A DNA stretch of 64,000 bases, taken from a virus. Where the stretch lies: positions 1 to 64,000 of IMG/VR virus record IMGVR_UViG_3300038428_000448; one strand, written 5' to 3'. The notes below the pieces were generated by a model. The model was not told where the DNA came from. It saw nothing but the letters and a program-made list of their open reading frames with translations, and searched no databases. Position 1 is the stretch's first letter, and the number at the start of each line of letters is the position of its first letter. Below, piece after piece: positions 37,831-46,646 of the stretch. The position numbers and the translations under genes are program-made.

Positions 37831-40092
37831 TTATGGCGCAGTCTGAACAATTTTTGTGCTTCCTGACCAATAAATTTTCCTTCCATATGTTGATGAATTG
37901 TATTCCGAAGCCAATGATTTTTTCGTGGCAATTTGTGTCGTATCCGTTCTGTTGGATGACGCATCCAAGGTTAAGTACAAATATTCACTATCATAGGTAG
38001 CATCAACCATCGGGTCGAAAACCATCGAACCATCCGACGCAACCGATATTATTCTACTTTGACTTATGGCTGAACCACCGGGTCTTGGCAGCATATTTGG
38101 TATGTACACATCCCCATATTGAACTATTGCACTTTTGGAAACATACAATGTTCCTGACACAAACAAATCTTTATACGATCCGCCTCCCGGAATGTAAGGC
38201 ACCAATGTACTGCCCGATGGGTCAAAATTTTGAAAGGCTTCCAAATCGGAATAAACCAAACTGCTATTAATGTCAAATAATTCAGCTTTAATATCAAAAC
38301 ATTCATTGGCTACGGATACCGGCCAAGGAATTCGTGTACTATAAGCATCCGGCGAAAAACCGTCATCACCATAAACTCGAAATGAAATACCCCTGATGTA
38401 TGCTTGGCAAAGACGGGGAACGACCACCAAAGTTCCGTATAAATCATTTTGGGGGGTAAAAAAGGCTATTAAATTATTAAAGTTAACGGTTGATTCACCA
38501 ACTGTATCTGCGATTACATTTGCAATATTGACTCCAAAAGTATTTGTATAAGCTGGTTCTTGTTGAATGGCTGGAATGGAGCTGGTAAAATAAAATGAGA
38601 GTCCAGCAGTGGTTTCGGCTGGGTTTTTCATTATTACTGCAGAAATTTCCACAATATACTGAACATTAGCCTTCAACGCCATGAAATTGGAATCATACGC
38701 AGACCCCGATTCTTCCAAAAATTGAGTCATATCAAACGGCACATATTGAGCATTTCTATTCTTGGGTATAGAATCATTTTTTACCATGAAATAATCACTA
38801 CCTGACAATGAAGTATATGATGGAGAGGAGACAAACATGGAATTCACAGCATAACTCGGAGAATAATGCAATGATATGTTGTTGGAACTTGTAAACCAAT
38901 AACGGTCTATATGCTGATTATTGTAAAAAGTCCCAAGAGAACTGTAATATGAATTTTGAGTCACATTATCTGCTAACAACTCATTTACTGCGATCGGTTC
39001 ATCAGCAATGACTGAAAAATCGGAATTAGTCAGCAGACTTTTTCTGTATATTTTGTGGCGCGCCACATATCCTGAAAATGTTCTAATATTTCTATAAGTT
39101 ATATCCGCGTAGGATTGCTGAACAATATATGTTACCCCGCCTATATTTGTAGTTTGATAACTAGCTGTGGCATTGTTATAAGTTATAAATGGATATTGGA
39201 TTGAAAAGTTTGCATTGACTATGTTAGTTATCGCATTATTACCATATTGATCCTTGTAGTAATAAGGAGTGGAAATTTGAAGAGTATTATTATTTATAAC
39301 ATTGGTGATAACATATGATGCAGTTGCCGACACGGGAATTTGAGTAGTGGACAATGGAGATTGTATTGTATTAATATTAAGATTGACCGTTGCGCCCACC
39401 ATTTGCGAATTAAAAGCATTATTATCAGCCGTTGTATTTGTAACTACAGGATTTATCAATGTCAACCTATAATCTATATTCGTATTTCTTTTATTAATTG
39501 TATCTAAATTTGTATCCTTTGGAGGGGTCACGGCCAACCCCTGAACGGTTCCTGTAAAGGTTATATTATCGACCAAACCCAAAGAAATATTGGAACTTAA
39601 AATAGGAACTTCAGCCGGGTCTACTTCCAGTACAGGCGATTGATAAAATCTTACTCGTGAAGTGTTTTTTAGAGTTTTATTAATGGTAATATTCTGCATC
39701 CATTTGACTGTTCTGCCATCAATCAAAGTTCCATAGAGAATAATATGACCTACACCTTCGGCTGTATCATCAAAAACATGAATGGAAAAAACAAAAGACG
39801 AACCTTCTTTGTAGGCATACGTAACCGCAGAAACATCAGAAGATTGCGCTAGTTCCATGTACAATGCGTGGCCTTGAGAATCCAAACATTCCGGATAAAT
39901 CAAACTACCTGATTGTAGGTATGTGGACCCATTGAAGGAAAACGCATTCTTACCCGCGGTAAATTGTGGATTGAATTCAGATACAACGAAAAACTGAGAA
40001 AGATATTGTGTATCTGTTACATCTGCTTGTAAGTTGTACAACCCATAATCCACCCCTTTTATGCCGAAACTATTCAATAAATTTAATGCCAT
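37831..40092 (-). CDS. Large virion structural protein, unknown
   Basis: A 753-residue, beta-rich protein without recognised family. N-terminal region LLNSFGIKGVDYGLYNLQAD, a beta-sandwich-like part (residues 60-160, YMELAQSSDVSAVTYAYKEG), many Asn/Thr-rich strands, and a C-terminal region with SGTLYVSKSAIVQYGDVYIP, which resembles phage adhesion or baseplate-attached proteins. TATTTATA three bases before the ATG marks it as late. It starts 26 bases from the divergent gene at 40119. Likely part of the tail or neck. Confidence 0.65.
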   Translation of the reverse strand: MALNLLNSFGIKGVDYGLYNLQADVTDTQYLSQFFVVSEFNPQFTAGKNAFSFNGSTYLQSGSLIYPECLDSQGHALYMELAQSSDVSAVTYAYKEGSSFVFSIHVFDDTAEGVGHIILYGTLIDGRTVKWMQNITINKTLKNTSRVRFYQSPVLEVDPAEVPILSSNISLGLVDNITFTGTVQGLAVTPPKDTNLDTINKRNTNIDYRLTLINPVVTNTTADNNAFNSQMVGATVNLNINTIQSPLSTTQIPVSATASYVITNVINNNTLQISTPYYYKDQYGNNAITNIVNANFSIQYPFITYNNATASYQTTNIGGVTYIVQQSYADITYRNIRTFSGYVARHKIYRKSLLTNSDFSVIADEPIAVNELLADNVTQNSYYSSLGTFYNNQHIDRYWFTSSNNISLHYSPSYAVNSMFVSSPSYTSLSGSDYFMVKNDSIPKNRNAQYVPFDMTQFLEESGSAYDSNFMALKANVQYIVEISAVIMKNPAETTAGLSFYFTSSIPAIQQEPAYTNTFGVNIANVIADTVGESTVNFNNLIAFFTPQNDLYGTLVVVPRLCQAYIRGISFRVYGDDGFSPDAYSTRIPWPVSVANECFDIKAELFDINSSLVYSDLEAFQNFDPSGSTLVPYIPGGGSYKDLFVSGTLYVSKSAIVQYGDVYIPNMLPRPGGSAISQSRIISVASDGSMVFDPMVDATYDSEYLYLTLDASSNRTDTTQIATKKSLASEYNSSTYGRKIYWSGSTKIVQTAP

Positions 40093-40095
40093 GCT

Positions 40096-40103
40096 TATAA
40101 ATA
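40096..40103 (-). promoter_or_regulatory. TATTTATA candidate late promoter
   Basis: Minus-strand TATTTATA three bases before the ATG at 40092, within the 26-base divergent gap. Confidence 0.5.
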
Positions 40104-40118
40104 GATAATTATATTAAT

Positions 40119-40652
40119 ATGAGCGCGTATTTAACGTGGGTAGCATCTCTTGATTCAATTAAGAATACAAAGGAAAAAACCATACTTGAATTGGGGTTGG
40201 GAGAAGGAACAAAAATTTTAATTGAAAAATTTAAGATGGTTTATTCTTTTGAAGTGGTTAAAAGCGATGCATGGTATAAAAGATGTGTGGAAGATTACAA
40301 GTCTTATTCAAATTGGAAATCAACGTTCCATTCAATGAGCGACATAATAGGATTGGACAAGGCTGATGAAGAGTGTCAAATATCGACGGGAAAAACAAGA
40401 AATATAGAACCCATGAAATTGTATTTCAAATTATTGGAAGAATTTGTTTCAGATATAAAAAATATTAATGTGGCGCTTGTTGACCCCGGTTTTCACCTTC
40501 GCTGTGAATGTGTCAATTACTTTATTGAAAAAGAAATTCCTATAATAATAGCTCATGACACTCAAGGAGTTTACGGCTATGAACAAATTAAATTGCCATC
40601 TAATTATACTACAACGAAGTTTACCGATACGACCCATTATTTAAAAATTTAA
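40119..40652 (+). CDS. Rossmann-fold, methyltransferase-like protein
   Basis: A 177-residue protein, the only plus-strand gene in the right two thirds of the window. TILELGLGEGTKILIEKF (about 21-38) fits motif I of SAM-dependent methyltransferases, followed by VYSFEVVKSDAWYKRCVEDY, and a later VALVDPGFHLRCECVNYF and IPIIIAHDTQG suggest the rest of a Rossmann sheet. No catalytic NPPY/DPPY-type motif is seen, so the target is unknown and the activity unproven. Its stop is back-to-back with that of the SbcD-SbcC gene. No clear promoter lies in its short upstream gap. Confidence 0.6.
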   Translation: MSAYLTWVASLDSIKNTKEKTILELGLGEGTKILIEKFKMVYSFEVVKSDAWYKRCVEDYKSYSNWKSTFHSMSDIIGLDKADEECQISTGKTRNIEPMKLYFKLLEEFVSDIKNINVALVDPGFHLRCECVNYFIEKEIPIIIAHDTQGVYGYEQIKLPSNYTTTKFTDTTHYLKI

Positions 40653-43600
40653 CTATTTATACACCACTTTAGAAAATCCATTATCTTTAATTATTTCAAT
40701 GTGTTTATCAACAATATCACGCAAAGATTCTAAATGGGAAACGATCATTATAAAGTCAAAATTGGTCTTTAAATACGAAAACAACGTTTGCATTGAGGAT
40801 AAATTTTCTGCATCCAATACTCCAAAACCCTCGTCGATTATCAAAAAATTTGGTCGGGGTAAATTCGAAATGTTGATCAAAGCTACTCGGATGGCTAATG
40901 ATAGAGCAAATTTTTCAAACCCACTCGTCAAGCTCATCAACCACTTTTTATCATTATAAACAATGTAAGGAATGATGTTTTTACCATCCGTTTCAAACAA
41001 TGAAGTAAACTCTGTAACCTGTCCCAAAATATTATTGACTTCGTTTTGAATTTCCGGGACGGTAGCGGTAATCACACCAAAAGGAATTCCGTCTCTACTC
41101 ACCGCTTGACAATATACTTCGTATAGTTTGTATTTTTGTTCCACAATCTTGATTTGGTCAATCTTACGGTTAATTTCGGAGATTTGATTCTTGCACACAG
41201 AAACCTTACTGTTGATATCCATCAACGTCTTATTTTTTGCTTTGTACAAATAATCCACTTGATTCAATTCCTTATTGTATTCATCAATCTGTCTATTGAT
41301 TTCTTCATTGAATGCCATTGAGTCTTTATTTTTATTATACAATTCAGTATTTTTTTCATGTAACTTGACCTCTTCATCAAATTTGGACAGATTGTTTTTC
41401 AACTTGCTAAGAGAATCGGTGGCTTTGATTCTTTCATCTTTTAATTTGTTTCGTTTGGTCAGAAAGCCCATTAATTTTAGATTTGCATCAAATGCCCATT
41501 TGGTTTCTGTGATTTGTTTATCCACCGCCTCCAATTCATTTTTAATGACCAAAGATTCCCCCTCTATCGTTTTCATCCTTTTGTATGCTTCTTTGGCTTC
41601 CATTGCAACCACTCCTGCATTTTTTACACAATAGGAACAATCGGGGTCATATTCAAGTGATTCTGCTTTTTCGTAAATTTTAAGGTCATTAAGATAATTC
41701 AATTTCATTTGTTCTCGCTTGTTTTGAATATCTTTTTTCTGACCCATTAATTCTTGAAATTTTATGGATAATTCAGTAACTTTTTTATTCTCCAAATCCT
41801 CAATTTCGCGTTCAATTGTTGCCAATTGCCCCGATACGGCTTCCATACTTTTTTCCGTATTAGTAATCACATCTTTTGCATTGACAAAACCAGCCTTTGA
41901 CCTAGACAAAGCAAGTTCACTTGTAGTCAAAGATGGTATCTGAATATCAATTTTAACTAATTTTTTGGTAGTTTCAAGTATTTGCTCTTGAATCGAATCC
42001 TTTTTCTTTCCTATCTCAACCAATGCGGTTGATTCATCTCTATAAAGACTCTCTGCTTGTCCAAGCAGATTGGTATAATCCACCAATTTTTGGGTATAAT
42101 CATCGTTTCTGTAGGCCCGGAGAGTCACAAGTTGTTCCCTCAATCGTTCATTAGCTTCCGTATAAAGGCGGTCAAATACCGTCAAGCCCATGAATTGGGA
42201 AAACAAATCTTTTCGATCTGTATCACCCATGTCAATTACCGAAGCATTATTTTTGCCATTTTGAACACTAAGAGAAGTCAGCACAAAATCATCATAAGAC
42301 CCCAAATATTCCCTAATAATCTCATTCGTATCCTTTCTTTGCTCACCATTCAAATCTATCTCTTGCCCGTTTTCTATTTTCCAAAAACGAACATCAACCT
42401 TTACTTTTCCCTTTTTATCAGCTTTACCTTCACGTTTAATAAAGTATCTTTTACCGTCAATTTCAAACTCAAATTTGCAGTTAAAATCGGTTTTTTGCAC
42501 ATTCATTATGTTGGCAGCCTTGAACTCTCGTTCACATTTGTCAAACAAACAAAATGTCATGGCAGAAAATATACTTGATTTTCCCGACGCATTTGCCGCG
42601 AATAAACCCACAAGGTCTTTGGTCTTTGTGAAATCAATAACATTGCCCTCACCATAAGAAAACATATTATCCCACTCAAATTTGATAGGAATCCAACGAA
42701 TATTTCTGACAAAATCATCCTTCTTGATGGAGTCGTTCATTTCATCATTTATCTTGATGATACCGTCAATAAAAGCGGGACCGGTGATTTTAAGTTTGGT
42801 CTTTAAGAACTCTTTAAGTAGGTCAACTTGATAGCTTTTATCATTAATGTCACCCAAAACCACGTTACCATTAGCTGTTGGAATTCTTGTCAAAGTAACT
42901 CCCGAATCCAATTTTTCATAACAAGATTCAACCACTTCCGTCAATTGCCGAACATGAGTCAAAGCTTCCTTGACTTCGGTTGGCATCGTATTCTTCAATT
43001 GAAAACGAATTCTAGCCTTCTTTGGAAGACCTTTTAAAGTGGTGAAAATGACCCCATTATCAAGAAGAATACTGAAAAATCCATAATCGTTTAGAATATC
43101 TGAATGAATATAATCCCTTTGTTTCAAGTTCCAAAATGAATAACCGTGGCCCTTTATAGGTTCATCATGTTTTTGTTGAATCAATGAACCAGCATAACGA
43201 ATGGCTGGTTTTCCTGTGTTTTCATCATATATTTGAAGATTTTGTTCCTTGTGAACATCACCCAATAAAGCCATATCATGACCATCAAAGGTATTGACAT
43301 TAACCGAAGGATTTAGCAAAGTAAACCCAAGGTCTGTTCTAGCCCCGTCAACTTCTCCATGATAGGTGGCAATGAAATATTCATACTGATTGCGATAAAT
43401 ATTAGGTATATCAGACCCCTTCAAATACTTGTCGGGCGAATCGAACACACTATAATTATTTATACAAATATTACCAAAACCATATAAACCTGATTTTTTG
43501 AGATAGAATAAAGATGGGCGATTCAACGCATCAACAATGGGACTTAAACTGTCCATTCTATGTCGATTTGTCAAATTCGTATCGTGATTCCCCGCAACTA

Positions 43601-43862
43601 AAATGGTTGGTCGAATCGAAGACAATTCAAACAAAAAGTCCGCAGCCAAATCTACACATTCAGGACTCAAATCAATCTTACTATTAACAACGTCACCAAG
43701 AACAAAAATTGCAGTTGTCGGTGGTGTCTTTAAAAGTTCACTAAACAGGTGAGAAAATACCTCTTTGTATTCTTCATGCCTTTTTGTAAGACGAATATGA
43801 ATGTCTGATAACTGAACTACATGACTGAATTTTTGATTTACCGTTAAATGTGTTATTGCCAT
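40653..43862 (-). CDS. SbcD-SbcC (Mre11-Rad50, gp47-gp46) fusion
   Basis: A 1069-residue protein joining two normally separate subunits. Residues 1-345 are a calcineurin-like phosphoesterase: D20-I-H22, L-G-D57, A-G-N-H-D94, YHGE and G-D-V-H (201-204). Residues 390-1069 are an SMC-type ATPase: Walker A A-A-N-A-S-G-K-S (422-429), coiled coil, a zinc hook C742-S-Y-C745 at the apex, second coiled coil, signature SLTSGFEKFALSLAIR and Walker B NFLIIDEGFGVLD. T4 gp46/gp47 resect DNA ends for recombination-dependent replication and degrade host DNA. The fusion fixes a 1:1 ratio. The start overlaps the upstream gene by 89 bases. Confidence 0.92.
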   Translation of the reverse strand: MAITHLTVNQKFSHVVQLSDIHIRLTKRHEEYKEVFSHLFSELLKTPPTTAIFVLGDVVNSKIDLSPECVDLAADFLFELSSIRPTILVAGNHDTNLTNRHRMDSLSPIVDALNRPSLFYLKKSGLYGFGNICINNYSVFDSPDKYLKGSDIPNIYRNQYEYFIATYHGEVDGARTDLGFTLLNPSVNVNTFDGHDMALLGDVHKEQNLQIYDENTGKPAIRYAGSLIQQKHDEPIKGHGYSFWNLKQRDYIHSDILNDYGFFSILLDNGVIFTTLKGLPKKARIRFQLKNTMPTEVKEALTHVRQLTEVVESCYEKLDSGVTLTRIPTANGNVVLGDINDKSYQVDLLKEFLKTKLKITGPAFIDGIIKINDEMNDSIKKDDFVRNIRWIPIKFEWDNMFSYGEGNVIDFTKTKDLVGLFAANASGKSSIFSAMTFCLFDKCEREFKAANIMNVQKTDFNCKFEFEIDGKRYFIKREGKADKKGKVKVDVRFWKIENGQEIDLNGEQRKDTNEIIREYLGSYDDFVLTSLSVQNGKNNASVIDMGDTDRKDLFSQFMGLTVFDRLYTEANERLREQLVTLRAYRNDDYTQKLVDYTNLLGQAESLYRDESTALVEIGKKKDSIQEQILETTKKLVKIDIQIPSLTTSELALSRSKAGFVNAKDVITNTEKSMEAVSGQLATIEREIEDLENKKVTELSIKFQELMGQKKDIQNKREQMKLNYLNDLKIYEKAESLEYDPDCSYCVKNAGVVAMEAKEAYKRMKTIEGESLVIKNELEAVDKQITETKWAFDANLKLMGFLTKRNKLKDERIKATDSLSKLKNNLSKFDEEVKLHEKNTELYNKNKDSMAFNEEINRQIDEYNKELNQVDYLYKAKNKTLMDINSKVSVCKNQISEINRKIDQIKIVEQKYKLYEVYCQAVSRDGIPFGVITATVPEIQNEVNNILGQVTEFTSLFETDGKNIIPYIVYNDKKWLMSLTSGFEKFALSLAIRVALINISNLPRPNFLIIDEGFGVLDAENLSSMQTLFSYLKTNFDFIMIVSHLESLRDIVDKHIEIIKDNGFSKVVYK

Positions 43863-44334
43863 AAGTTATGATTGGTTTTACTCTCAAATCCTTTATCAAA
43901 TCGTAAAATAATTCTTCCCAAGGTTCATAATTACTAAGAAATCCTGCATGAACATATGAGAATCGAAGAGCATCCAATTCGGTTTTTGATGTGGTAAAAT
44001 ATAGTCTTGCTATATCATTATAATTTTCTCTTGTTATTTGGTTAGCTTTACATTTTGGTATTTCTTTTTCTATACCATTAAAATGTTGCCAATGATGCCT
44101 CCATTCATGCGCAATAATATTTTTTTGTGCGCCACTATCATATCTACTACTAACAACAATCGCTCCATGTATCAAAGAATAAGGCTTCCCATCAACATCA
44201 TAGATTTCATTCTTTGAGGATGGAGTATAATAACTACCAGCTCTACCATCACCAAACGGAAAAAACAGTATTTCAGGTATGGGAATTGTTTTATCCACTT
44301 TTCTTCTAAGCCAATTTAATTCCAAGCTTTTCAT
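43774..44334 (-). CDS. HExxH zinc-metallopeptidase-like protein
   Basis: A 186-residue protein. N-I-I-A-H76-E-W-R-H80 (HExxH) with a downstream SKTELDALRFSYVHAG supplying a possible third ligand Glu fits a gluzincin-type metallopeptidase-like fold. No signal peptide is seen. The C-terminal ~30 residues overlap the N-terminal coding of the SbcD-SbcC gene by 89 bases, much more than elsewhere. Its start overlaps the primase stop in an ATGA arrangement. Why a protease-like gene sits between primase and SbcD-SbcC is unclear; it could target a host or replication protein. Confidence 0.65.
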   Translation of the reverse strand: MKSLELNWLRRKVDKTIPIPEILFFPFGDGRAGSYYTPSSKNEIYDVDGKPYSLIHGAIVVSSRYDSGAQKNIIAHEWRHHWQHFNGIEKEIPKCKANQITRENYNDIARLYFTTSKTELDALRFSYVHAGFLSNYEPWEELFYDLIKDLRVKPIITYGNNTFNGKSKIQSCSSVIRHSYSSYKKA

Positions 44335-45263
44335 CTATCTAACCTTGCCTTTATTATGTCAGAAAAATCAAATGCCTTTGAGTTCTCAATCAATTCATGT
44401 GTTGCTTCAAATCCAAGAATAGAGGGGTCTTTCTCTCCCAATCTAATCAAGTGAATATCAATTTGATTGACTTGTAAATCCTCAATTCTATCAAAAATAT
44501 TCACAGCTTGTTTAAGAGCATCATTATCCAAAACAATGTTCACTCTTTTTACTTTGTGGTTAACAATGGCTAATTTTAACATAAATGTCAGGGTAGTTCC
44601 GAATAACGGTATAGCGTTGTTTCTTACAGCCATTGCATCAAACGTCCCTTCCACCAAAGTTATTGGTTCCTGCCAATTTACAAACAATTCAAATCCAATA
44701 ATATCCTTGGACCAAGGTGGCAGCATATATTTGTATAAATTACCTTCATGGTAAGCTCTAGCTGCAAAGAAATTCACATTACCGTCTTTATCGTAGGATG
44801 GAACCAAAACTCTTTGCCTATAGGCGCCCTCTTCACAATAACCAATATTATAACGAATGATATCATCCATCGTAACTCGTCTATCTTTAAGATATGACAT
44901 AGCGTGCCCGTAGTCGAAGGCATTTGACGGTTTCCAAAGAGGTATGAATTCATCCGGTAATGACAAATTTTTTAACCGTTCCTCTTCTTTTTCTTGCCGT
45001 TTCCATGACTTTCCTACGATTTTATACAATTCATCAAAATAGGAGTCTTTGACTTTAAGTTTATAAAAAAGAGAACGAATGGATTTACCACATGAGTTAC
45101 AAACCCAACAATGCCATTCTTGGGTTCTTACATTGACTTCCAATTTCTTTTTATAATGGGAGCAAAAGGGGCAAAAATAAACCGCTTCTTCACCCTTGCG
45201 GATATAAGCAGTTTGATTCAATACCTTGTCAAGAAGGGAAAATAATTGCGACTCTTTTAGCAT
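44331..45263 (-). CDS. DNA primase, DnaG-like zinc and Toprim domains
   Basis: A 310-residue protein. Zinc ribbon at residues 31-58 (C31-P-F-C34, then C52-W-V-C55). Middle (about 95-190) resembles the DnaG RNA-polymerase basal part (DDIIRYNIGYC, VLVPSYDKDGNVNFFAARAY). Toprim motifs are TLVEGTFDAMAV and NIVLDNDALKQA (the catalytic Glu and D-x-D). It is shorter than bacterial DnaG, without a helicase-binding tail, so like T4 gp61 it may work with a separate helicase that is not in this window. A weak host-type promoter lies just upstream. First gene of the primase, metallopeptidase, SbcD-SbcC operon. Confidence 0.88.
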   Translation of the reverse strand: MLKESQLFSLLDKVLNQTAYIRKGEEAVYFCPFCSHYKKKLEVNVRTQEWHCWVCNSCGKSIRSLFYKLKVKDSYFDELYKIVGKSWKRQEKEEERLKNLSLPDEFIPLWKPSNAFDYGHAMSYLKDRRVTMDDIIRYNIGYCEEGAYRQRVLVPSYDKDGNVNFFAARAYHEGNLYKYMLPPWSKDIIGFELFVNWQEPITLVEGTFDAMAVRNNAIPLFGTTLTFMLKLAIVNHKVKRVNIVLDNDALKQAVNIFDRIEDLQVNQIDIHLIRLGEKDPSILGFEATHELIENSKAFDFSDIIKARLDR

Positions 45264-45270
45264 TGAAGAA

Positions 45271-45299
45271 ATGCTATATTATAAAATCTTGATAGTCAA
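45271..45299 (-). promoter_or_regulatory. Possible sigma70-type promoter
   Basis: Minus strand: TTGACT (45294-45299), 17 bases, TAGCAT (45271-45276), then TTCTTCA and the ATG at 45263. The -10 is poor, but the layout and the TTCTTC before the ATG parallel the strong promoter at 24131-24159. Confidence 0.4.
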
Positions 45300-45303
45300 A
45301 TTG

Positions 45304-46608
45304 TTATAATCCTATAGCAGTCCACATCAATGAACCACTCCAAGCTTGAAAGCTTGCAGTAAATCCGGTTGTTGTTAGTGGTGTACTAATGACAGAACCA
45401 GTTAATGGCCAGCTACCTGTCGGTTGTAAAGTAACAACATAATTTACATTAGAAAATGCTGTATTGAATGTCACTTTAGAACCTGTTGCTCCATTGGCAT
45501 AATTTACTATACCGGCTTGAATTTGTGGAATGCCCGTTCCCCAAGAAGATGCACTTGCATATGATGAAGTTCCAAGAAAGTTTCCTTTAATACCACTTGC
45601 AGTTATATTACTTGCCCATGAAGCAGTGCCCCACACTGAAGCAGTAACCGGACCATTTACGAAAGATGCAGTAAGAGCTGTAGAAGCCCAAGACGAAGTG
45701 CCCCAAACTGAAGCAGTTGCATTACCACTCAAAAAACTTGAAGTAACCGACCAGCTTGCTGTTCCGACGAGTCCACTAGCCGATACGTTACTTGCCCATG
45801 ATGCTGTACCATTCAGATTATTTGCCCACGAAGCTGTACCCGCCAAGTTAGATGCCCAACTTGCTGTTCCATTAAGATTGGTGGCCCAAGAAGCTGTACC
45901 GAACATTGAACCGGTTTGTGGTCCATTCAGAAAACTTGAAGTTAAGGAACTTGCAACTGTTCCTGTAATACCACTTGATGTAATATTAGCTGCCCATGAT
46001 GCCGTTCCATTTAAATTGTTTGCCCAACTTGCAGTACCGGCTAAGTTGGAAGCCCAAGATGCAGTTCCCCAAGTTGAGCCTGTGTGTGGCCCACTAACAA
46101 AACTAGCACTTGTTGCAGAAATAATTGTTCCAATAATTCCACTAGAAGTTATATTGGATGCCCATGATGCCGTGCCCCAAGTTGAACCTGTGTGAGGTCC
46201 ATTTGCAAAACTAGCAGTATTTGATGTTAAAGCATTTGACGCCCAAGATGCGGTTCCAAACATTGAACCTGTTTGGGAACCATTTAGAAAACTTGCACTC
46301 GTTGATGCACTCGCATATGAGGCTGATGTAGCAACCACCGCATAAAGAGCATATGATGCACTATCAGCCGGAGAAATATTTAAAGCATATGATGCAGTTA
46401 TAGCAAACGAAGAAGTATCAGTTGGTGATATATTCAAAGCATACGACGCGGTTACAGCATTGGCTGCCGTAACATTCATTACTATATCAAGTTCATTGCC
46501 CAATCCGTCCGAAAATGATGACGATGGATATACAACCTGAACAAGTTGTTCAAAGGTATTTGCTGGTAGTTGGCCTGATAGATTATACGATTGATATACG
46601 TTTGACAT
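45304..46608 (-). CDS. Tail-fibre protein with Ser/Ala/Tyr repeats and lectin-like tip
   Basis: A 434-residue protein. The N-terminal ~55 residues (YQSYNLSGQLPANTFEQLVQ) differ from the giant fibre anchor. Residues ~60-365 are repeats (SASYALNIS, then GTASWASNL, SFLNG-x-x-TGS), sharing units and even long identical DNA with the giant fibre array. The last ~70 residues (IQAGIVNYANGATGSKVTFN, TTGFTASFQAWSGSLMWTAI) are the same tip class as 1406-1903. It lies within the replication island rather than beside the other fibres. Likely receptor binding. Confidence 0.8.
   Translation of the reverse strand: MSNVYQSYNLSGQLPANTFEQLVQVVYPSSSFSDGLGNELDIVMNVTAANAVTASYALNISPTDTSSFAITASYALNISPADSASYALYAVVATSASYASASTSASFLNGSQTGSMFGTASWASNALTSNTASFANGPHTGSTWGTASWASNITSSGIIGTIISATSASFVSGPHTGSTWGTASWASNLAGTASWANNLNGTASWAANITSSGITGTVASSLTSSFLNGPQTGSMFGTASWATNLNGTASWASNLAGTASWANNLNGTASWASNVSASGLVGTASWSVTSSFLSGNATASVWGTSSWASTALTASFVNGPVTASVWGTASWASNITASGIKGNFLGTSSYASASSWGTGIPQIQAGIVNYANGATGSKVTFNTAFSNVNYVVTLQPTGSWPLTGSVISTPLTTTGFTASFQAWSGSLMWTAIGL
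45530..46340 (-). repeat. Degenerate Ser/Ala/Trp fibre repeat array
   Basis: Coding array of GTASWASN, GTASWANNLN and SFLNG/FVNG-x-x-TGS units in the 434-residue fibre. A segment at 46207-46245 is identical over about 39 bases to 4490-4528 in the giant fibre gene. Confidence 0.75.
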
Positions 46609-46630
46609 ATTTTAGTAAAAAGTTATCATT

Positions 46631-46638
46631 TATAAATA
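46631..46638 (-). promoter_or_regulatory. TATTTATA candidate late promoter
   Basis: Minus-strand TATTTATA 22 bases before the fibre ATG at 46608, in the 38-base gap after the RuvC-like gene. Confidence 0.5.
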
Positions 46639-46646
46639 TGGACAGA

